Counted from the first letter of the stretch, positions 46,151 through 57,435 are shown. The stretch: 64,000 nucleotides of DNA from Lithobates sylvaticus (GCA_028564925.1 CM053029.1:294229168-294293167); one strand, 5' to 3'. Numbers and translations: made by a program. The notes: generated by a model from the sequence alone, not told the origin.

Positions 46151-46734
46151 CATTGAGCTAGAAGCTCTCAGATTGTTTAACCAGGCTTGCCATTTTCTTT
46201 TGAAAATATTTTTAGAATAGTTTTTATATGATAATAAAAGTTCATATTATGCTTGGGTATTCAGTCTGGTGATAACATTTGTTAGATTAGGAGTAGCTGT
46301 AGATTTCCACATGCTAGAGATAGCCAGTCTTGCTGCTATTAGAGTATGTGCTACAATTGTTCTGATATTTGTAGGGTATATCTTGAGATTTATTCCCAAT
46401 AGTGCCATAGCGGGAGTTAGTTCTATTAACCACCTGATTACTTTGCACTTAAACCCCCCTCGTGACCAGACCAATTTTCAGCTTTTGGCACTGACGCATT
46501 TTGAATGACAATTGCGCGGTCATACAACACTGTACCCAAATGAAATTTACCATTTTTTTCCCCACAAATAGAGCTTTCTTTTGGTGGTATTTAATCACAG
46601 CTGGGGTTTTTATTTTTTGCTAAACAAACAAAAAAAGATGGAAAATTAAAAAAAAAAAAAAATCATGTTTAATAGTTTGTTATAAAATTTTGCAAACAGG
46701 TAATTTTTCTGCTTCATTGACATGCGCTGATGAG

Positions 46735-47215
46735 GCGGCACAGGTGGGCACTGATAGGCTGCACTGGTTGGCACTGATAGGCTGCACTGGTGGGCACTGA
46801 TAGACTGCACTGGTGGGCACTGATAGGCTGCACTGGTGGGGACAGATAAGTCGGTACTGATGGGGACAGCAAAGATGGCACGGATGGGTGGCATGGATGG
46901 GTGGCACAGATGGGTGGCACAGATGGGTGGCACGGATGGTTGGCACCGATGGGCACTGATGGATGACACTGATGGGCACTGATGGGTGGCACTGATGGGT
47001 GGCACTGATGGGCACTGATAGGTGGCACTGATGGGCACTGGTAGGTGACACAGATGAGCACTGGTAGGTGACACAGATGAGCACTGGTAGGTGACACAGA
47101 TGAGCACTGGCAGGTGACACTGATGTGCAACACTGGCACTGAGAGATGGCACTGTGGGCACTGAGAGATGGCACTGTGGGCACTGGTAGGCGGCACTTTA
47201 ATTGGGCAAAGGTGG
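46735..47215. repeat. minisatellite based on GGCACTGATGGGT / GGCACTGATAGG
   Basis: Units of about 10-24 bp built from GGCACTGATG, GGCACTGATAGGCTGCACTG and GACACAGATGAGCACTGGTAG; subarrays of each type are visible. Three minus-strand frames are open only because the units lack stops. Confidence 0.9.
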
Positions 47216-47236
47216 GCACCATGGATTGGGCACATT

Positions 47237-47573
47237 GCAGTGAGAGGGACTGATGTCCCTCTCACTGCCGCCGGTGATCGGCTTTTTTTTTTTTTCTCCT
47301 CGCGCTGTTAGCGCGAGGAGGAAAAAAAGCCGATTACCGGCTCTGTTATTATCACATGATCAGCTGTCATTGGCTGGCAGCTGATCACGTGGTAAGGGGT
47401 CGGATCGACCCTTTACTCAGATCTGTGATCCAGCGAGTCTCACAGACTCGCTGATCACAGAGCGCGCGCCCTTCAGGGGCGCGCAGGCAGCTTGTGGCCG
47501 GGACGACGTCAATAGACGTCGTCCCGGCACATTAGATCCGCGCTGTAGCCGTCATTCGGCTATAGCGCGGATC
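47237..47573. other. chain of seven consecutive stem-loops
   Basis: Stems: 47237-47268 (GCAGTGAGAGGGAC), 47271-47340 (CCGGT.ATCGGCTTTTTTT with inner CTCCTCGCGCT), 47350-47393 (TGATCAGCTG), 47423-47460 (CTGTGATC.AGCGAGTCT), 47463-47484 (GCGCGC.CCC), 47500-47525 (GGGACGACGTC) and 47536-47574 (GATCCGCGCTxTAGCCG). Little sequence lies outside stems. Confidence 0.9.
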
Positions 47574-47880
47574 TCAGGTAGTTAGGTTTACGGAAATAGT
47601 AGCTGTAATATTTGACTTTAATAAAAAGTTTGAGTTACTAGCATACTATGTGTGATAGAACTCCTCCTTTCTTCCTTAACAGTGGATATAAAAACTTTGG
47701 TGAACAATCTCTGCCCACGGTTTGTTCCTATTAGGGGATGGGCGGAAATTGATTACCAAGAACAATGATAATACCTTGTACTTGATAATTTCTTCACTTG
47801 TTCTTTCTGGCAGAAGTCTGCATCTCATTTATGTGCTATGACTCAGATCCTTTAAATCACAGCCTTCTCTTCACATCACA

Positions 47881-48101
47881 GTGCCCCCTTGCCCTTTAGG
47901 ATCTGTCCACCCTGGCCCTCATGGTAAAATGCAGGTTTTTACTGTGCAGGCACCTGTTTGTGTGAGATCCAGGATGTGGCGTTGCAATGCATATTTAGGC
48001 ATCACACTGCATATATTTTTTTTTTAACTCTATTGAAATTGTAAAATTACGTTTCATTCATTTCTATGCACCGCAGCTAAGCTGGCCTGCATAGAAGTAC
48101 T
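47881..48101. other. unclassified spacer
   Basis: Weak similarity to 10.37-10.55 kb; nothing else. Confidence 0.35.
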
Positions 48102-48606
48102 TTTCAGCGTTGTCGCACTTTTAATGACAATTGCGCAGTCATACAACACTGTACCCAAATTGAAATTGTTATCATTTCTTTTGTTTACAAACGTTTTTAT
48201 TAGGGTTAAACATGGAAAAAACGTAGTGTACAAGCATCAAAAAAAACATTCTTTATGGTTGTAAGTAAAGGTAAATCTGTTGACATGTACATCGCTCACA
48301 TAGGCTATGAGTAAGATAATAGAACAAGCAGTCAACCCAATAATTAGAGAGAAAAGAGTACATAAAAATAAAATGAAGGGGTATTAAAACAATAAAACAA
48401 ATTTAAAAGGGGATCTAGAATTCTCGATGTTTAAGAATAATACAGTACAAGCACAGGCTATACTATTTCATTGGACTGTAATTAACTGTAGCTAAATATG
48501 ACTATACAGTTTAGCATCCACTGTATTTATCGTGTAAGACTACCAGACAACCAAGTCCATCCAGGCAGTGATTGCAGGGAACTAGGGGTCCTTGAGTCCT
48601 AAGTTA

Positions 48607-49287
48607 TTAGGTGGGCAGTCCATATGTTCCATATTCAAAAATATGCATGGAGTCCAGGAGAGTGTGGTAAATTCTTTCCATCAGTCTGATGGACTCCATG
48701 CGGAGGAGCACCTGTGACCATGGTACTGAGGGACCCTTCCAGTTTAGCGCAATTGCCCATTGAATGGCACTGAAGAGTGTATGAATTAATTTCTGTTGTG
48801 GAGGGATAACTCCTGGGAGTTCTGCATATAATATGCACATTTGGTAGGATACAGTAACAGAGGTTCCAGTTAACTTTGTGATCAGAGTGGCAGTTTTGTT
48901 CCAAATAGGTTCTACTATCTTACAACTCCAGAACGTATGCAGGAGTATGCCCCTGTCCCGACATCCTCCAAAGCATGTGTCGGGAGCCAGTGGGAACATC
49001 CTGTGCAAGCGATCCAGGGTGTAATACCATTGGGTTTGTAGTTTGTAGTTTGAGAACCGTTTCTTTGATGGTGTGCATTTGTGCATATTATCGATCATGT
49101 CTTGCCAGTCTTCCTCTGGGATCTCCTGAGCTGTCTCAGCCTCCCAACCCAGCATTGCTGCAGATTTAGGAGGAGTGTTGTAGTCATTAAGGTATCTGTA
49201 TAGGGTTGAAATAGTCCCCCTATCTCTAGAGGCCTCCCCACACAGATACTCAATTGGCGTTTTTGACAGTTCTATTGTTGCTCTCAA
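48607..49287 (-). pseudogene. Tx1/L1-like ORF2 C-terminal region
   Basis: 226 codons are open. CTPSKKRFSNYKLQTQWYYT, RLHRMFPLAPDTCFGGC and GILLHTFWSCKIVEPIW are the cysteine/histidine-containing C-terminal pattern of L1-like ORF2 (Cys...Cys...His...Cys spacing). The protein lacks endonuclease and reverse transcriptase because the insertion is truncated. Confidence 0.8.
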
Positions 49288-50227
49288 TTTACTGAGATAG
49301 TAATAGTGCCTTATCTGTAGATATTAGTAAAAAACTGACCTGTCAAGGGCAAAGGTTTGCTGAAAATGTGCGAATGAGCAAAAGGAAGTGTCCTGTAGCA
49401 GAGATTACAAGTTTATCAGTCCATGTTCTGTCCATTCATGAAGGAATGCGTCTGGGTTAACCTCCCTGGCGGTATGATTCTTTCTGGTTTTAGGTACTGA
49501 AAGCGGTACAATTATTTTGCAGGGAAATTTGGCGTTTTATATTGTAGACCTGCAATTCTTAGGAATAACTCACTTAAATCTGTCCAAACCAGAGTCTAGT
49601 AGACATCCCGGGTATGATAAACACAAAATCATAAATTAAAATATAATAAATAACTACAAAAATTATTAAATAATTTAATCAAATCAAAAACACTAAAATT
49701 TGCAGAATTGTTGCTGTCATTAGATTTAGTGTTTGATGATGAATTTCCCCACAAATCGCTATCGCTCAATTCTGCAAGTGATTCTAATTTATTATCAGTG
49801 TTTTCTAGCAAATCTTTTTCTTTAAAATCACTTTTGACATAAAGGGACACTTTTTGGTTGCTATGGACAATCTCCAGTTTCCAGGCAGAAAAAAAATCTA
49901 TTTATTATATAAAATGACATGCAGGGCACTGGGCAGACCACTAGGGACAAAGGGGGTGTGTATTTTTTTTTATACAGTACTGTAATATTACAGTACTGTA
50001 TGTGTATTGTGTTTTTTAACTTTTTTGAATTTGGCGCCGACGTCGTAACGTCGCAGGGAACGGAGATCAGCGGCACTGTGTGAATCGAGCGAGCAGACAG
50101 CTCGCACACACAGCGGGGAGACATTGCAGGATCCAGGGGACAAGGTAAGTAACTTCCCCCTGTATCCTGCAATGCAAGCCCGAGTCTGGCTCGGGGTTAC
50201 CGCTTTTGGTACTGAGGTTCCCGCCCC

Positions 50228-52719
50228 GTACACCGGCTAAGAGAGCAGCTGTGGTAGAGACCCTGGAAAGGAGCGACGTAGGATTGATCTGCCTACAGGA
50301 GACACATCTAACCCAAGACACCAAGTTATTAAATCAGAGTAAAAAATATCAACATCAATACCACTCGGTACACACCTCATATTCAAGGGGAGTGGCTGTG
50401 ATGGTAAGAAAAGAGGTGGGGTAAGCAATATAAGCAATATGGGAAAATTCTACTGCCAGAACTTCTTAAGGTATTAAACTGGGCAAAGGAGGAGGGGAAG
50501 TTGCCGACGTCTATGACCGAGGCAACGATAATAGTTCTGCATAAAGAGGGGAAGGACCCGTTAGAGACCAAGTCTTATAGACCTATCTCACTACTTTGCT
50601 CGGACGCTAAAATATTAGCTAAAGCAATGGCAATTATATTAAACAAAATCATCTCTAGACTAATACACCCTGACCAAACAGGATTTATACCCTGCAGATC
50701 TACCAGTATGAATATTAGGAGGCTGTACCTTAACCTGCAGATACCAATAGAGAACACGGGTACAAGGGCAGTCATGGCTCTAGATGTGGTTAAAGCTTTC
50801 GATAGCTTACAGTGGGGATATTTATGGCGAGTCTTAAAGGAATTTGGATTTGGCCCCTCGTTTTTTAAATGGATTAAAACCCTGTATAAGGGTCCTAGCG
50901 CTAAAATTAGGGTTAATGGCGAGTACTCCGAGGGGATTCAATTGGAGAGAGGGACTGTCCACTGTCCCCCCTGTTCTTTGCACTTGCAATGGAACCCTTA
51001 GCAAGTGTAATTAGATCAAACACAAATATGCAGGGGTTCCGAAGAGCAGGGGGTGAAGAGAGAATTGCACTGTATGCGAATGACGTCCTCCTCTTCCTGG
51101 GGGATACGGGGCAATCCCTCAGGCAGGTGATGAACATCCTCATAGACTTTGGCAAAATGTCAGGACTGACCATAAATTGGGAAAAATCTGCATTAATGCC
51201 TATAGATCCTCTAGGGAATCAGAGTGTACAGCATATTTCACAGCTAGAGGTAGTTGAACAAATGAAATACTTAGGCATATATATAACAAGGAATCCTAAC
51301 AATTACATAAATGATAATATAGTACCGCTCCTAGCTAGATTTAAAAGTAAAATTGCAATCTGGAGACGTCTCCCATTATCGGTTGCAGGGAGATGTAACC
51401 TGATCAAAATGCTGTGGCAGCCACAGCTTCTCTACCTGCTACATAACTGTCCGACGTGGATAGATAAAAAATGGTTCAGAAAGATAGACACGTTGTTTAG
51501 AGAACTTATATGGAAGGGAGGTCAGCCTAGGATTGGGTTACAAACATTACAACTAGCAACAAGAAAGGGAGGGATGGCAGAACCGCACCCACGGAGCTAC
51601 TTCTTAGCAGCCCAACTGCAACATCTAGGAACTATGACAGGAGGAAGCAACAAGGAATTAATGTTGGCAGGAACTCCGCACAAATCAATAGTAGAAGTCC
51701 TTGAGGCAAATTCATTTTTTTATAGAACCCCCACGGTGAGACTTGCTTTAAAAGTGTGGAAGGCAGTAAAAGTAGTAAAAGGGTTAGAGGGTATGACAAA
51801 ATATGCCCCCCTCTGGAATAATAAAAACTTGCAGGAAGTAGAGATGATAGGGAAAATTAGAGAGTGGGAAATAAAAGGGATAGATAAGTTGGCTCAGATG
51901 TACGAGGGAAAGGTATTAAAGACATTTACAGCATTGAGACTGAAATATGATATACCTAAACATTCATTTTATAAATATCTACAAATTAGACATGCTTTAA
52001 ATAGACAATTCGAGAAACAAGGCCCAATTTGGAACAACTCCCCGGTGTACCAAAGAATAGGTTCCCAAGATAAGAGTAAAGGATTTATAGCAGAAATGTA
52101 TCCGTACATATGTGAAGGTAGTATAGAAAATCCAGAACAGCTTAAGAGCAGGGGGAAATGGGAGAAAGAATTTGGAACGTTCTCAGATGAACAGTGGATG
52201 AGGATACTGGAGAAAGGACACGTGGTATCGGTCTCGCCCGCTCAGAAGGTCTCATATTTAATGCTGCTACATAGGACATATTATACACCTAAGAAACTAT
52301 ATGAGTTTGGGTGGAGAACAGATGCCAGGTGCCCTAGGTGTCAGGATACTGGGGATTTAGCACATATGGTATGGAAGTGCCCAAAATTGCACCGCTACTG
52401 GACAGAAATTCTTAACACCTTGAACACAGTACTAGATGTAAGGCTAGAAATGAACCACAGATTGTGTATATTGGGATTGGATGAGGGGATAAATGGCGGT
52501 CCCTCTGTAGTCAATGTGGTGATGAGAGGTCTTTTTCAGGCGAGAAAGCTAATAGCGCAGAGGTGGCAGGCTGAGAAACCCCCAACGGTAGGAGAATGGA
52601 TAAGATCAACAACAGAAACAGTATGGAAAGAAAGAACAGTGTATATAAGGAAAGGAAACCTGAGAGAGTTTGAAACTATGTGGAGACCATGGCTGGATAA
52701 ACTGGAAAACCCATTATGA
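50228..52719 (+). pseudogene. Tx1-like ORF2, deleted and shifted
   Basis: The endonuclease start is readable (SDVGLICLQETHLTQDTK, with the catalytic Glu in QETH). A deletion then removes the rest of the endonuclease. Reverse transcriptase motifs include TIIVLHKEGKDPLETKSYRP and ALDVVKAFDSLQWGYL (motif A). The usual RQGCPLSP motif is damaged near 50955, where about 10 bp seem to be missing and the frame changes. From 50989 one frame is open for 576 codons. Motif C reads YANDVLLFL (about 51072) where the family has YADD or FADD, so a catalytic Asp is replaced by Asn. The C-terminus has RCPRCQDTGDLAHMVWKC. Non-functional. Confidence 0.92.
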
Positions 52720-52955
52720 ATATGGTGGGGATGGATGGGGGGAGGGGGGGATGATGGGGGGGGAGAGAGAGAGAAAGAGAAAGAGAGAGAACATGTCAGG
52801 TGTCAAGAGGGAAGGATGGGAAGGATAAAAAGAGTTAAAGGTTGAAGGGTACTTCTAGTAAAGTGTGAGAAATGGATTTTACTTAAATGTATGTACTATG
52901 TAAGTTGAGAATGTATTTTGTATGATAATGATTATATAATTTAAAAAAAAAAGAA
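50228..52955 (+). mobile_element. Tx1-like LINE, internally deleted
   Basis: Flanked by the exact 11-bp duplication and ending in TTTAAAAAAAAAAGAA, so both insertion edges are certain. It begins within an APE-type endonuclease (50228-50424), jumps at about 50425 to the reverse transcriptase, and then runs through the ORF2 C-terminus (stop at 52717-52719) and a G-rich 3' untranslated region. Confidence 0.93.
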
Positions 52956-53221
52956 GTTCCCGCCCCGAGCCAGACTCGGGATTACCGCCAGGGGGGTTAA
53001 AGGCCGGGGGGAATAAAGGTTCACCCATAAAGGAAGATAGGAGTGGAGAAATTGTTATAATTTTTTGAGACAGATACAGCTTTCATTTTGTGGTATTAAA
53101 TCACCACTGGGTTTTTTATTTTTTGCTAAAAAAAACTAAAAAATATGAAAAGTTTGAAAAACATTTTTTTTCTAGCTTCTCTTGCAAATAATTTTGCAAA
53201 TAAGTAATTTTTCTCCTTCAC

Positions 53222-53510
53222 TGATGTGCGCTGAGGAGGCTGCACTGATAGGCTCTGATAGGCTGCACTGATGGGCACTGATGAGACAGCACTGTTGGGC
53301 ACTGATGAGGCAGCACTGATGAGGAGGCAATGATGAGGCTGTACTGATAGGATGCACTGAAAGGCAGCACTAATGGGCACTGATAGGTGGCACTAATGTG
53401 CACTGATAGGTGGCACTAATGTGCACTGATAGGTGGCACTGATGAGGCAGCACTGATGAGGAGGCTTTGATAGGCAGCATTGATTGGCACTGATGGGTGC
53501 CCTGATTATC
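53222..53510. repeat. GGCACTGATGAGG minisatellite of copy C
   Basis: Units of 11-24 bp such as GGCACTGATGAGGCAGCACT and GGTGGCACTAATGTGCACTG, clearly related in motif to the arrays of copies B and D. Confidence 0.85.
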
Positions 53511-53862
53511 TGTGTAAATGTCCCCTGTCTGTGTACATGTCTGTTTACATGTCCCCTGTCACACTTGCCAGTTACCGGCTCTACTCTCCTCGCACTGCGG
53601 CAGTGCATGGGGAAAGGAATGCCAAAAACCATAAAGTTTGTTTACATGTGATCAGCTGTGATTTTGACACAGCTAATCACATGGTAAAGGGCCACTGTGA
53701 TTGTCCCTTTACTGCGATCTGTGATCAGAGTGCACTGGATGTGCACCCTAGGGGCCGATTGGGGTTCTGGTTCTGGGAGGACGTCCATGGACACCCTCCC
53801 CGGAAGGATAGAGCTGTGCTGTAGCCGTCTTTCGGCTACAGCATGGTTCTGAAGTGGCTAAC

Positions 53863-54206
53863 CAATCATTTACTGCTTTTAAAATGTGTCTTTTAGTCCT
53901 CAGTGACAGTTGGACCACCTTCACCTTTTTGTAAAATAGTTTCCTAACTTAGCAGAATAAAGCCATAAAGTTTATGGGGTTTTAACTTTATGTCAGAGCT
54001 GTGCATTAGAAAATGATCAATATGCTGTTTCTGGGTTTGGTCCACATGGCATTGAACTGGAATCTGAACCCTGTTGAAGCACATGGGGGGGGGGGGGGGG
54101 GGGGGGGGGATCTGGAAAATAAATTCTGGACATTTTCAAGGCAATTAGGAAAGTCATTGTAAAACAAAGGGTATTGAGAGCGGGTCACTGCCACGTGGAA
54201 CATGTA
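53863..54206. other. unclassified spacer with a G tract
   Basis: Only the 25-G run at 54085-54109 stands out. Confidence 0.5.
54085..54109 (+). repeat. homopolymer of 25 G
   Basis: Uninterrupted run of G; its exact length may be a sequencing estimate. Confidence 0.9.
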
Positions 54207-54611
54207 GCAATGCATAGGCATTTCGTTATGTTCCGAATCGAAATTCGGACGAATTTTTCATTATTCGGACATTCGGATGCATCCGAATTACCGAATTACA
54301 ATACTAACGAATTTAACCGAATCTGAATTTTTTTCGAATCGAAAAATCGCGGACGAAATTCGAAAGTTGTAGTGCTAGTTCTACTGTGTTTGCATACCAA
54401 ATTTGGGGTTTCTAGCTATTAGTGGCCCCGAGATACGTGGCCCCAAAGTCGGGTTGAAAAATGTCATTTTCTGCTGCAGAAAAGTGCTTGACATTTTGTG
54501 ACATTCTATGCAAACACAGTAGAACTAGCACTACAACCTCTCAAAATTTTCTATCACAAAGTAACCCCGAGATACGTGGACCCAAAGTCGGGTCGCAAAA
54601 TATTTTCGAAT

Positions 54612-54850
54612 TCGGTTGAAATAGCTTCAAATGCAGTTGAAAAAATGTCAAATGCAGTTGAAAAAATGTCAAATGCAGTTGAAAAAATTTCAAATGCAGT
54701 TGAAAACATTTCAAATGCAGTTGAAAAAATTTCAAATGCAGTTGAAAAAATTTCAAATGCAGTTGAAAAAATTTCAAATGCAGTTGAAAAAATTTCAAAT
54801 GCAGTTGAAAAAATTTCAAATGCAGTTGAAATAATTTCAAATCATGTTGA
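54612..54850. repeat. 21-bp repeat, about 11 units
   Basis: TTTCAAATGCAGTTGAAAAAA in tandem; the right arm has only about 4 units (55635-55735). One frame reads as seven-residue units (ISNAVEK) and the arms share the flanking reading YVDPKSGRKIFSNSVEI / YVDPKSGHKIFSNSVEI. Confidence 0.95.
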
Positions 54851-55239
54851 TACTATTTCAAGCGGATTCGAAAATATTTTGCGACCCGACTTTGAAAAAA
54901 AAAATTAAATTGATTCTAACAGTCTGCAGAAGATCTGCAAAAAAAAAGAAGTGAAATGGCTGTTAATAGTCTACAGGAGATCTGCTATTAAATTATATAT
55001 TTTTTTTATTCTGTTCCAATCTTTTCTATTTGAATTATACATTTTGGAAGATGGTTATTTACTTATATACATCTGTCACATAAAAAAAAAGATGTGAAAT
55101 GGCTGTCACGGATGTGGCCCCAAAGTCGGGTCACAAAATGTAAATTCTCTGCTGTAGAAAAGTACTTGACATATCCCCCATATCTGGGGGTCACTTGGTG
55201 CTAGGAACCCCATAACTTGTGGCAGGTGACATGGCAAGT

Positions 55240-55350
55240 GAACAATCCACAACTTGGTCACGTGGCAGGTCACGTGGCACTTGTAGTCGGTCACGTGGCA
55301 CTCGTGGCAGGTGTCTTGGCACTTGTGGCAGGTGTTGTGGCAAGTGGACA
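55240..55350. repeat. GTGGCAnnT minisatellite in the loop
   Basis: GTCACGTGGCA and TTGTGGCAGGT words repeat with about 19-20-bp spacing. Confidence 0.75.
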
Positions 55351-56150
55351 ATGACATACAGCATATGTACTTGCCTTGCGATCGACATCCGTGACAGCCA
55401 TTTCACATCTTTTTTTTTATGTGACAGATGTATATAAGTAAATAACCATCTTCCAAAATGTATAATTCAAATAGAAAAGATTAGAACAGAATAGAAAAAA
55501 ATATATAATTTAATAGCAGATCTCCTGTAGACTATTAACAGCCATTTCACTTCTTTTTTTTTTTTGCAGATCTTCTGCAGACTGTTATAATCAATTGAAT
55601 TCTTTTTTTCAAACTCGGGTCGCAAAATATTCTCGAATTATTTCAACTGCATTTGAAATTTTTTCAACTGCATTTGAAATTTTTTCAACTGCATTTGAAA
55701 TTATTTCAACCGCATTTGAAACTATTTCAACCGAATTCGAAAATATTTTGTGACCCGACTTTGGGTCCACGTATCTTGGCGCCCCAAAGTCGGGTCGGAA
55801 AATGTCAAGCACTTTTCTGCAGCAGAGAATGACATTTTTCGACCCGACTTTGGGGCCACATATCTCGGGGCCACTTGTAGCTAGAAACCCCAAATTTGGT
55901 ATGCAAACACAGTAGAACTAGCACTACAACATATCCAAAATTCACTATCGCTAAGTGACCCTGAGATACGTGGACCCAAAGTTGGGTCGCAAAATATTTT
56001 CGAATTCGAAAATCGGTCGAAAATGAAACGAAATCCAAAAACGAATTTAACAAATTTAGTGAATCTAACTAAACGAAATTAATTAATTAACGAATTAAAA
56101 CGAAACGAAACGAAACAAATTTTTTCCTTTTGCACATGTCTAGCAATGCA

Positions 56151-56559
56151 TAAAAAAGTAAAAAAAATCCTGTACACAAGGGAAACACAATTATTTTCAA
56201 CTAGATGTCTGGGAGATGCCTTTAAGCTGTATGTGGTGTTTCGGAACAGTACAATTCTCATGTCAGGGACACCACATTCTGGCATCACTGGCATCACATA
56301 TTTTTGACGTGTATTTGATTATTTTTTTATTAAAAGAAAGAAGTTACCGCTAATAAAAATTAACACGTAATGTTTCACAGAAAGTAGCCCAGAATTTGGC
56401 ACGTCGATGTATGCAAGAAGCTTTATTAGGTGGCAATTTCCAAGGGAGTGACATGGCATGTTTTATCACCAAAAATTTGAGTTTCTTATTTTACAAACAT
56501 CCAGAAATATTGTACAGTATGTAAGCAATTTTATTAGGAAACAATTTCTGAGAGAGAGA
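56151..56559. other. unclassified stretch
   Basis: A degenerate duplication of about 50 bp is seen (AGCTTTATTAGGTGGCAATT near 56409 and AGCAATTTTATTAGGAAACA near 56524). Confidence 0.45.
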
Positions 56560-56838
56560 CAAGGCAGGCCAGCAGAGATGGCAGGAGCTGGTAATAGTGG
56601 CAGCAGCAGGCCAGGAGAAGTGACAGGAGCTGGTAGTACTGGAAGGCCAGCAGAGGTGGTAGCAGCTGGTAGTAGTGGCAGGTCAGCAGAATTGACAGGA
56701 GTTGGTAATAGTAGCAGACCAGCAGTGGAGGCAGGAGACAGTAATGGTGGCAGGCCAGCAGAGGTGGCAGGAGCTGGTGATGGTGGCAGGCCAGCAGCAG
56801 TGGCAAGAACAGGTAATAGTGGAAGGCAGCACTTGACA
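56560..56838. repeat. 36-bp minisatellite with a 12-residue reading
   Basis: About seven units of GGCCAGCAGAGGTGGCAGGA continuing GCTGGTAATAGTGGCA, some shortened by 3 or 6 bp. The plus frame 56458-56850 reads RPAEVAGAGNSG repeats. All length changes keep the frame, but the surroundings show no promoter or homologous protein. Confidence 0.85.
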
Positions 56839-56924
56839 AATTTACTTTGAATCTAGAAGGCAGCTAAAAAAATTAGGAGGCTTTTTTTTAAACAAACAAA
56901 TCTTACGAATTTAACATGTCCCCA

Positions 56925-57435
56925 AAGGTGACCTTTCACAGCCAGAGCCATTTTTGCTTTTTTTGCACACCTAAAAAAAATTATTTTGGGTCTGAAGATT
57001 ATATAAACCCCCAAACATTATATATTTTCTGAAAGCAGACACCCTAGGGAATACAATAGTGGTAGGTTCAATGTCAAATATGTCACATGATATTACCGTA
57101 AAGGTCTAGGAAACACAACATTTCAGTAAAAAAACACATTAAAAGTAAATTTTAGGGGGAAAAAAAAAAATATATAAAAGCCAAGGTTGCACTGCGTAAA
57201 TAGATATCCAACATGTCAAACCTTAAAATGTCAGTACTCTATATTTTCCATAGGCAGCGCTTTAAAAGCCCCTTATAAGTCATCCGTTTAGTGTTACAAA
57301 GGTGGTCTGGTGCTAGAATTATTGCTCTAACTCCGGCATGCGCCACGATATGTAACATGTGTATCACAATCAACGTTTTTAGGCGTAGGTGCCCTGTCAC
57401 GTGCGTTTATGTTTAAGCGTGCATATATACACCTA
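56925..57435. repeat. ranid-type repeat with TTTCACAGCCAGAGCC head
   Basis: It shares words with 14.43 kb (CAGCCAGAGCC) and 22.96-23.16 kb (TTTTCCATAGGCAGCGC, CGATATGTAACATGTG). Probably a longer member of one non-autonomous family; the ends are not sharply defined. Confidence 0.55.

Larger units (their letters stand above)
46426..47585 (+). mobile_element. TTAA-bounded minisatellite element, copy B
   Basis: It starts TTAACCACCTGATTAC and carries the family head (GACCAATTTTCAGC, GAATGACAATTGCG, AGAGCTTTCTTTTGGTGG), then a minisatellite (46735-47215) and a chain of stem-loops (47237-47573). The right boundary reads TTAG, probably a mutated TTAA. It is inserted in a LINE remnant. Confidence 0.8.
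46160..47880 (-). mobile_element. Tx1/L1-like LINE remnant split by a TTAA element
   Basis: On the minus strand 46160-46425 reads as an ORF2 C-terminus (AHTLIAARLAISSMWKS, then FKRKWQAWL near the end). The sequence right of the TTAA element, from 47586, continues the same reading direction (ITATISVN joins IELTPAMALLG). The upstream limit near 47.88 kb is a guess. Confidence 0.6.
49457..53000. mobile_element. TTAA MITE (TTAACCTCCCTGGCGGTA family), copy 2, split by a LINE
   Basis: TTAA lies at 49457-49460 and 52997-53000. The MITE body is 49457-50227 plus 52967-53000 (about 800 bp) and follows copy 1 (18231-19023) closely, including TACAGTACTGTAATATTACA. The LINE at 50228-52955 is inserted near its right end with an 11-bp duplication GTTCCCGCCCC (50217-50227 and 52956-52966). 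Confidence 0.93.
48178..53048 (-). mobile_element. Tx1/L1-like LINE, 5'-truncated, split by a MITE
   Basis: The 3' end has CCTAATAAAAACG on the minus strand next to the 15-bp target duplication. ORF2 C-terminal sequence occupies 48607-49456 (FGGCRDRGILLHTFWSCKIV, the CCHC-like region, and upstream FLHEWTEHGLIN) and continues at 53001-53048 on the other side of the inserted MITE. A stop lies just upstream of the open part at about 49325. Only about 1.3 kb of LINE are present. Confidence 0.8.
48102..53862 (+). mobile_element. TTAA-bounded minisatellite element, copy C, split by nested insertions
   Basis: The left part (48102-48177) has the family words AATGACAATTGCGCAGTC and ACACTGTACCCAAATTG. 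The right part (53064-53862) resumes with AGCTTTCATTTTGTGGTA, a GGCACTGATG minisatellite (53222-53510), stem-loops (53650-53695, 53835-53857) and the family end (GTAGCCGTCTTTCGGCTACA, then GGCTAA). The 15-bp duplication AAATTGTTATMATTT at 48163-48177 and 53049-53063 joins the two halves. The far left terminus is missing. Confidence 0.75.
54215..56142. mobile_element. palindromic hAT-like element, 1.9 kb
   Basis: The 8-bp duplication GCAATGCA flanks it (54207-54214 and 56143-56150), with ends TAGGCATTTCGTT and (inverted) TAGACATGTGC. The two halves are inverted: about 54400-55120 pairs with 55384-56010 (for example GCAGATCTTCTGCAGACTGT against its mirror, and ATGTATATAAGTAAATAACC). The loop 55121-55383 holds a GTGGCAGGTCACGTGGCA minisatellite. 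The left arm has more copies of a 21-bp repeat than the right arm. No transposase is present. Confidence 0.85.

Noticed and set aside
46646-47265. Three minus-strand frames of 171-183 codons rich in Cys, His, Pro and Ser
   Set aside because: All three frames are open across the same minisatellite; composition is dictated by GGCACTGATG.
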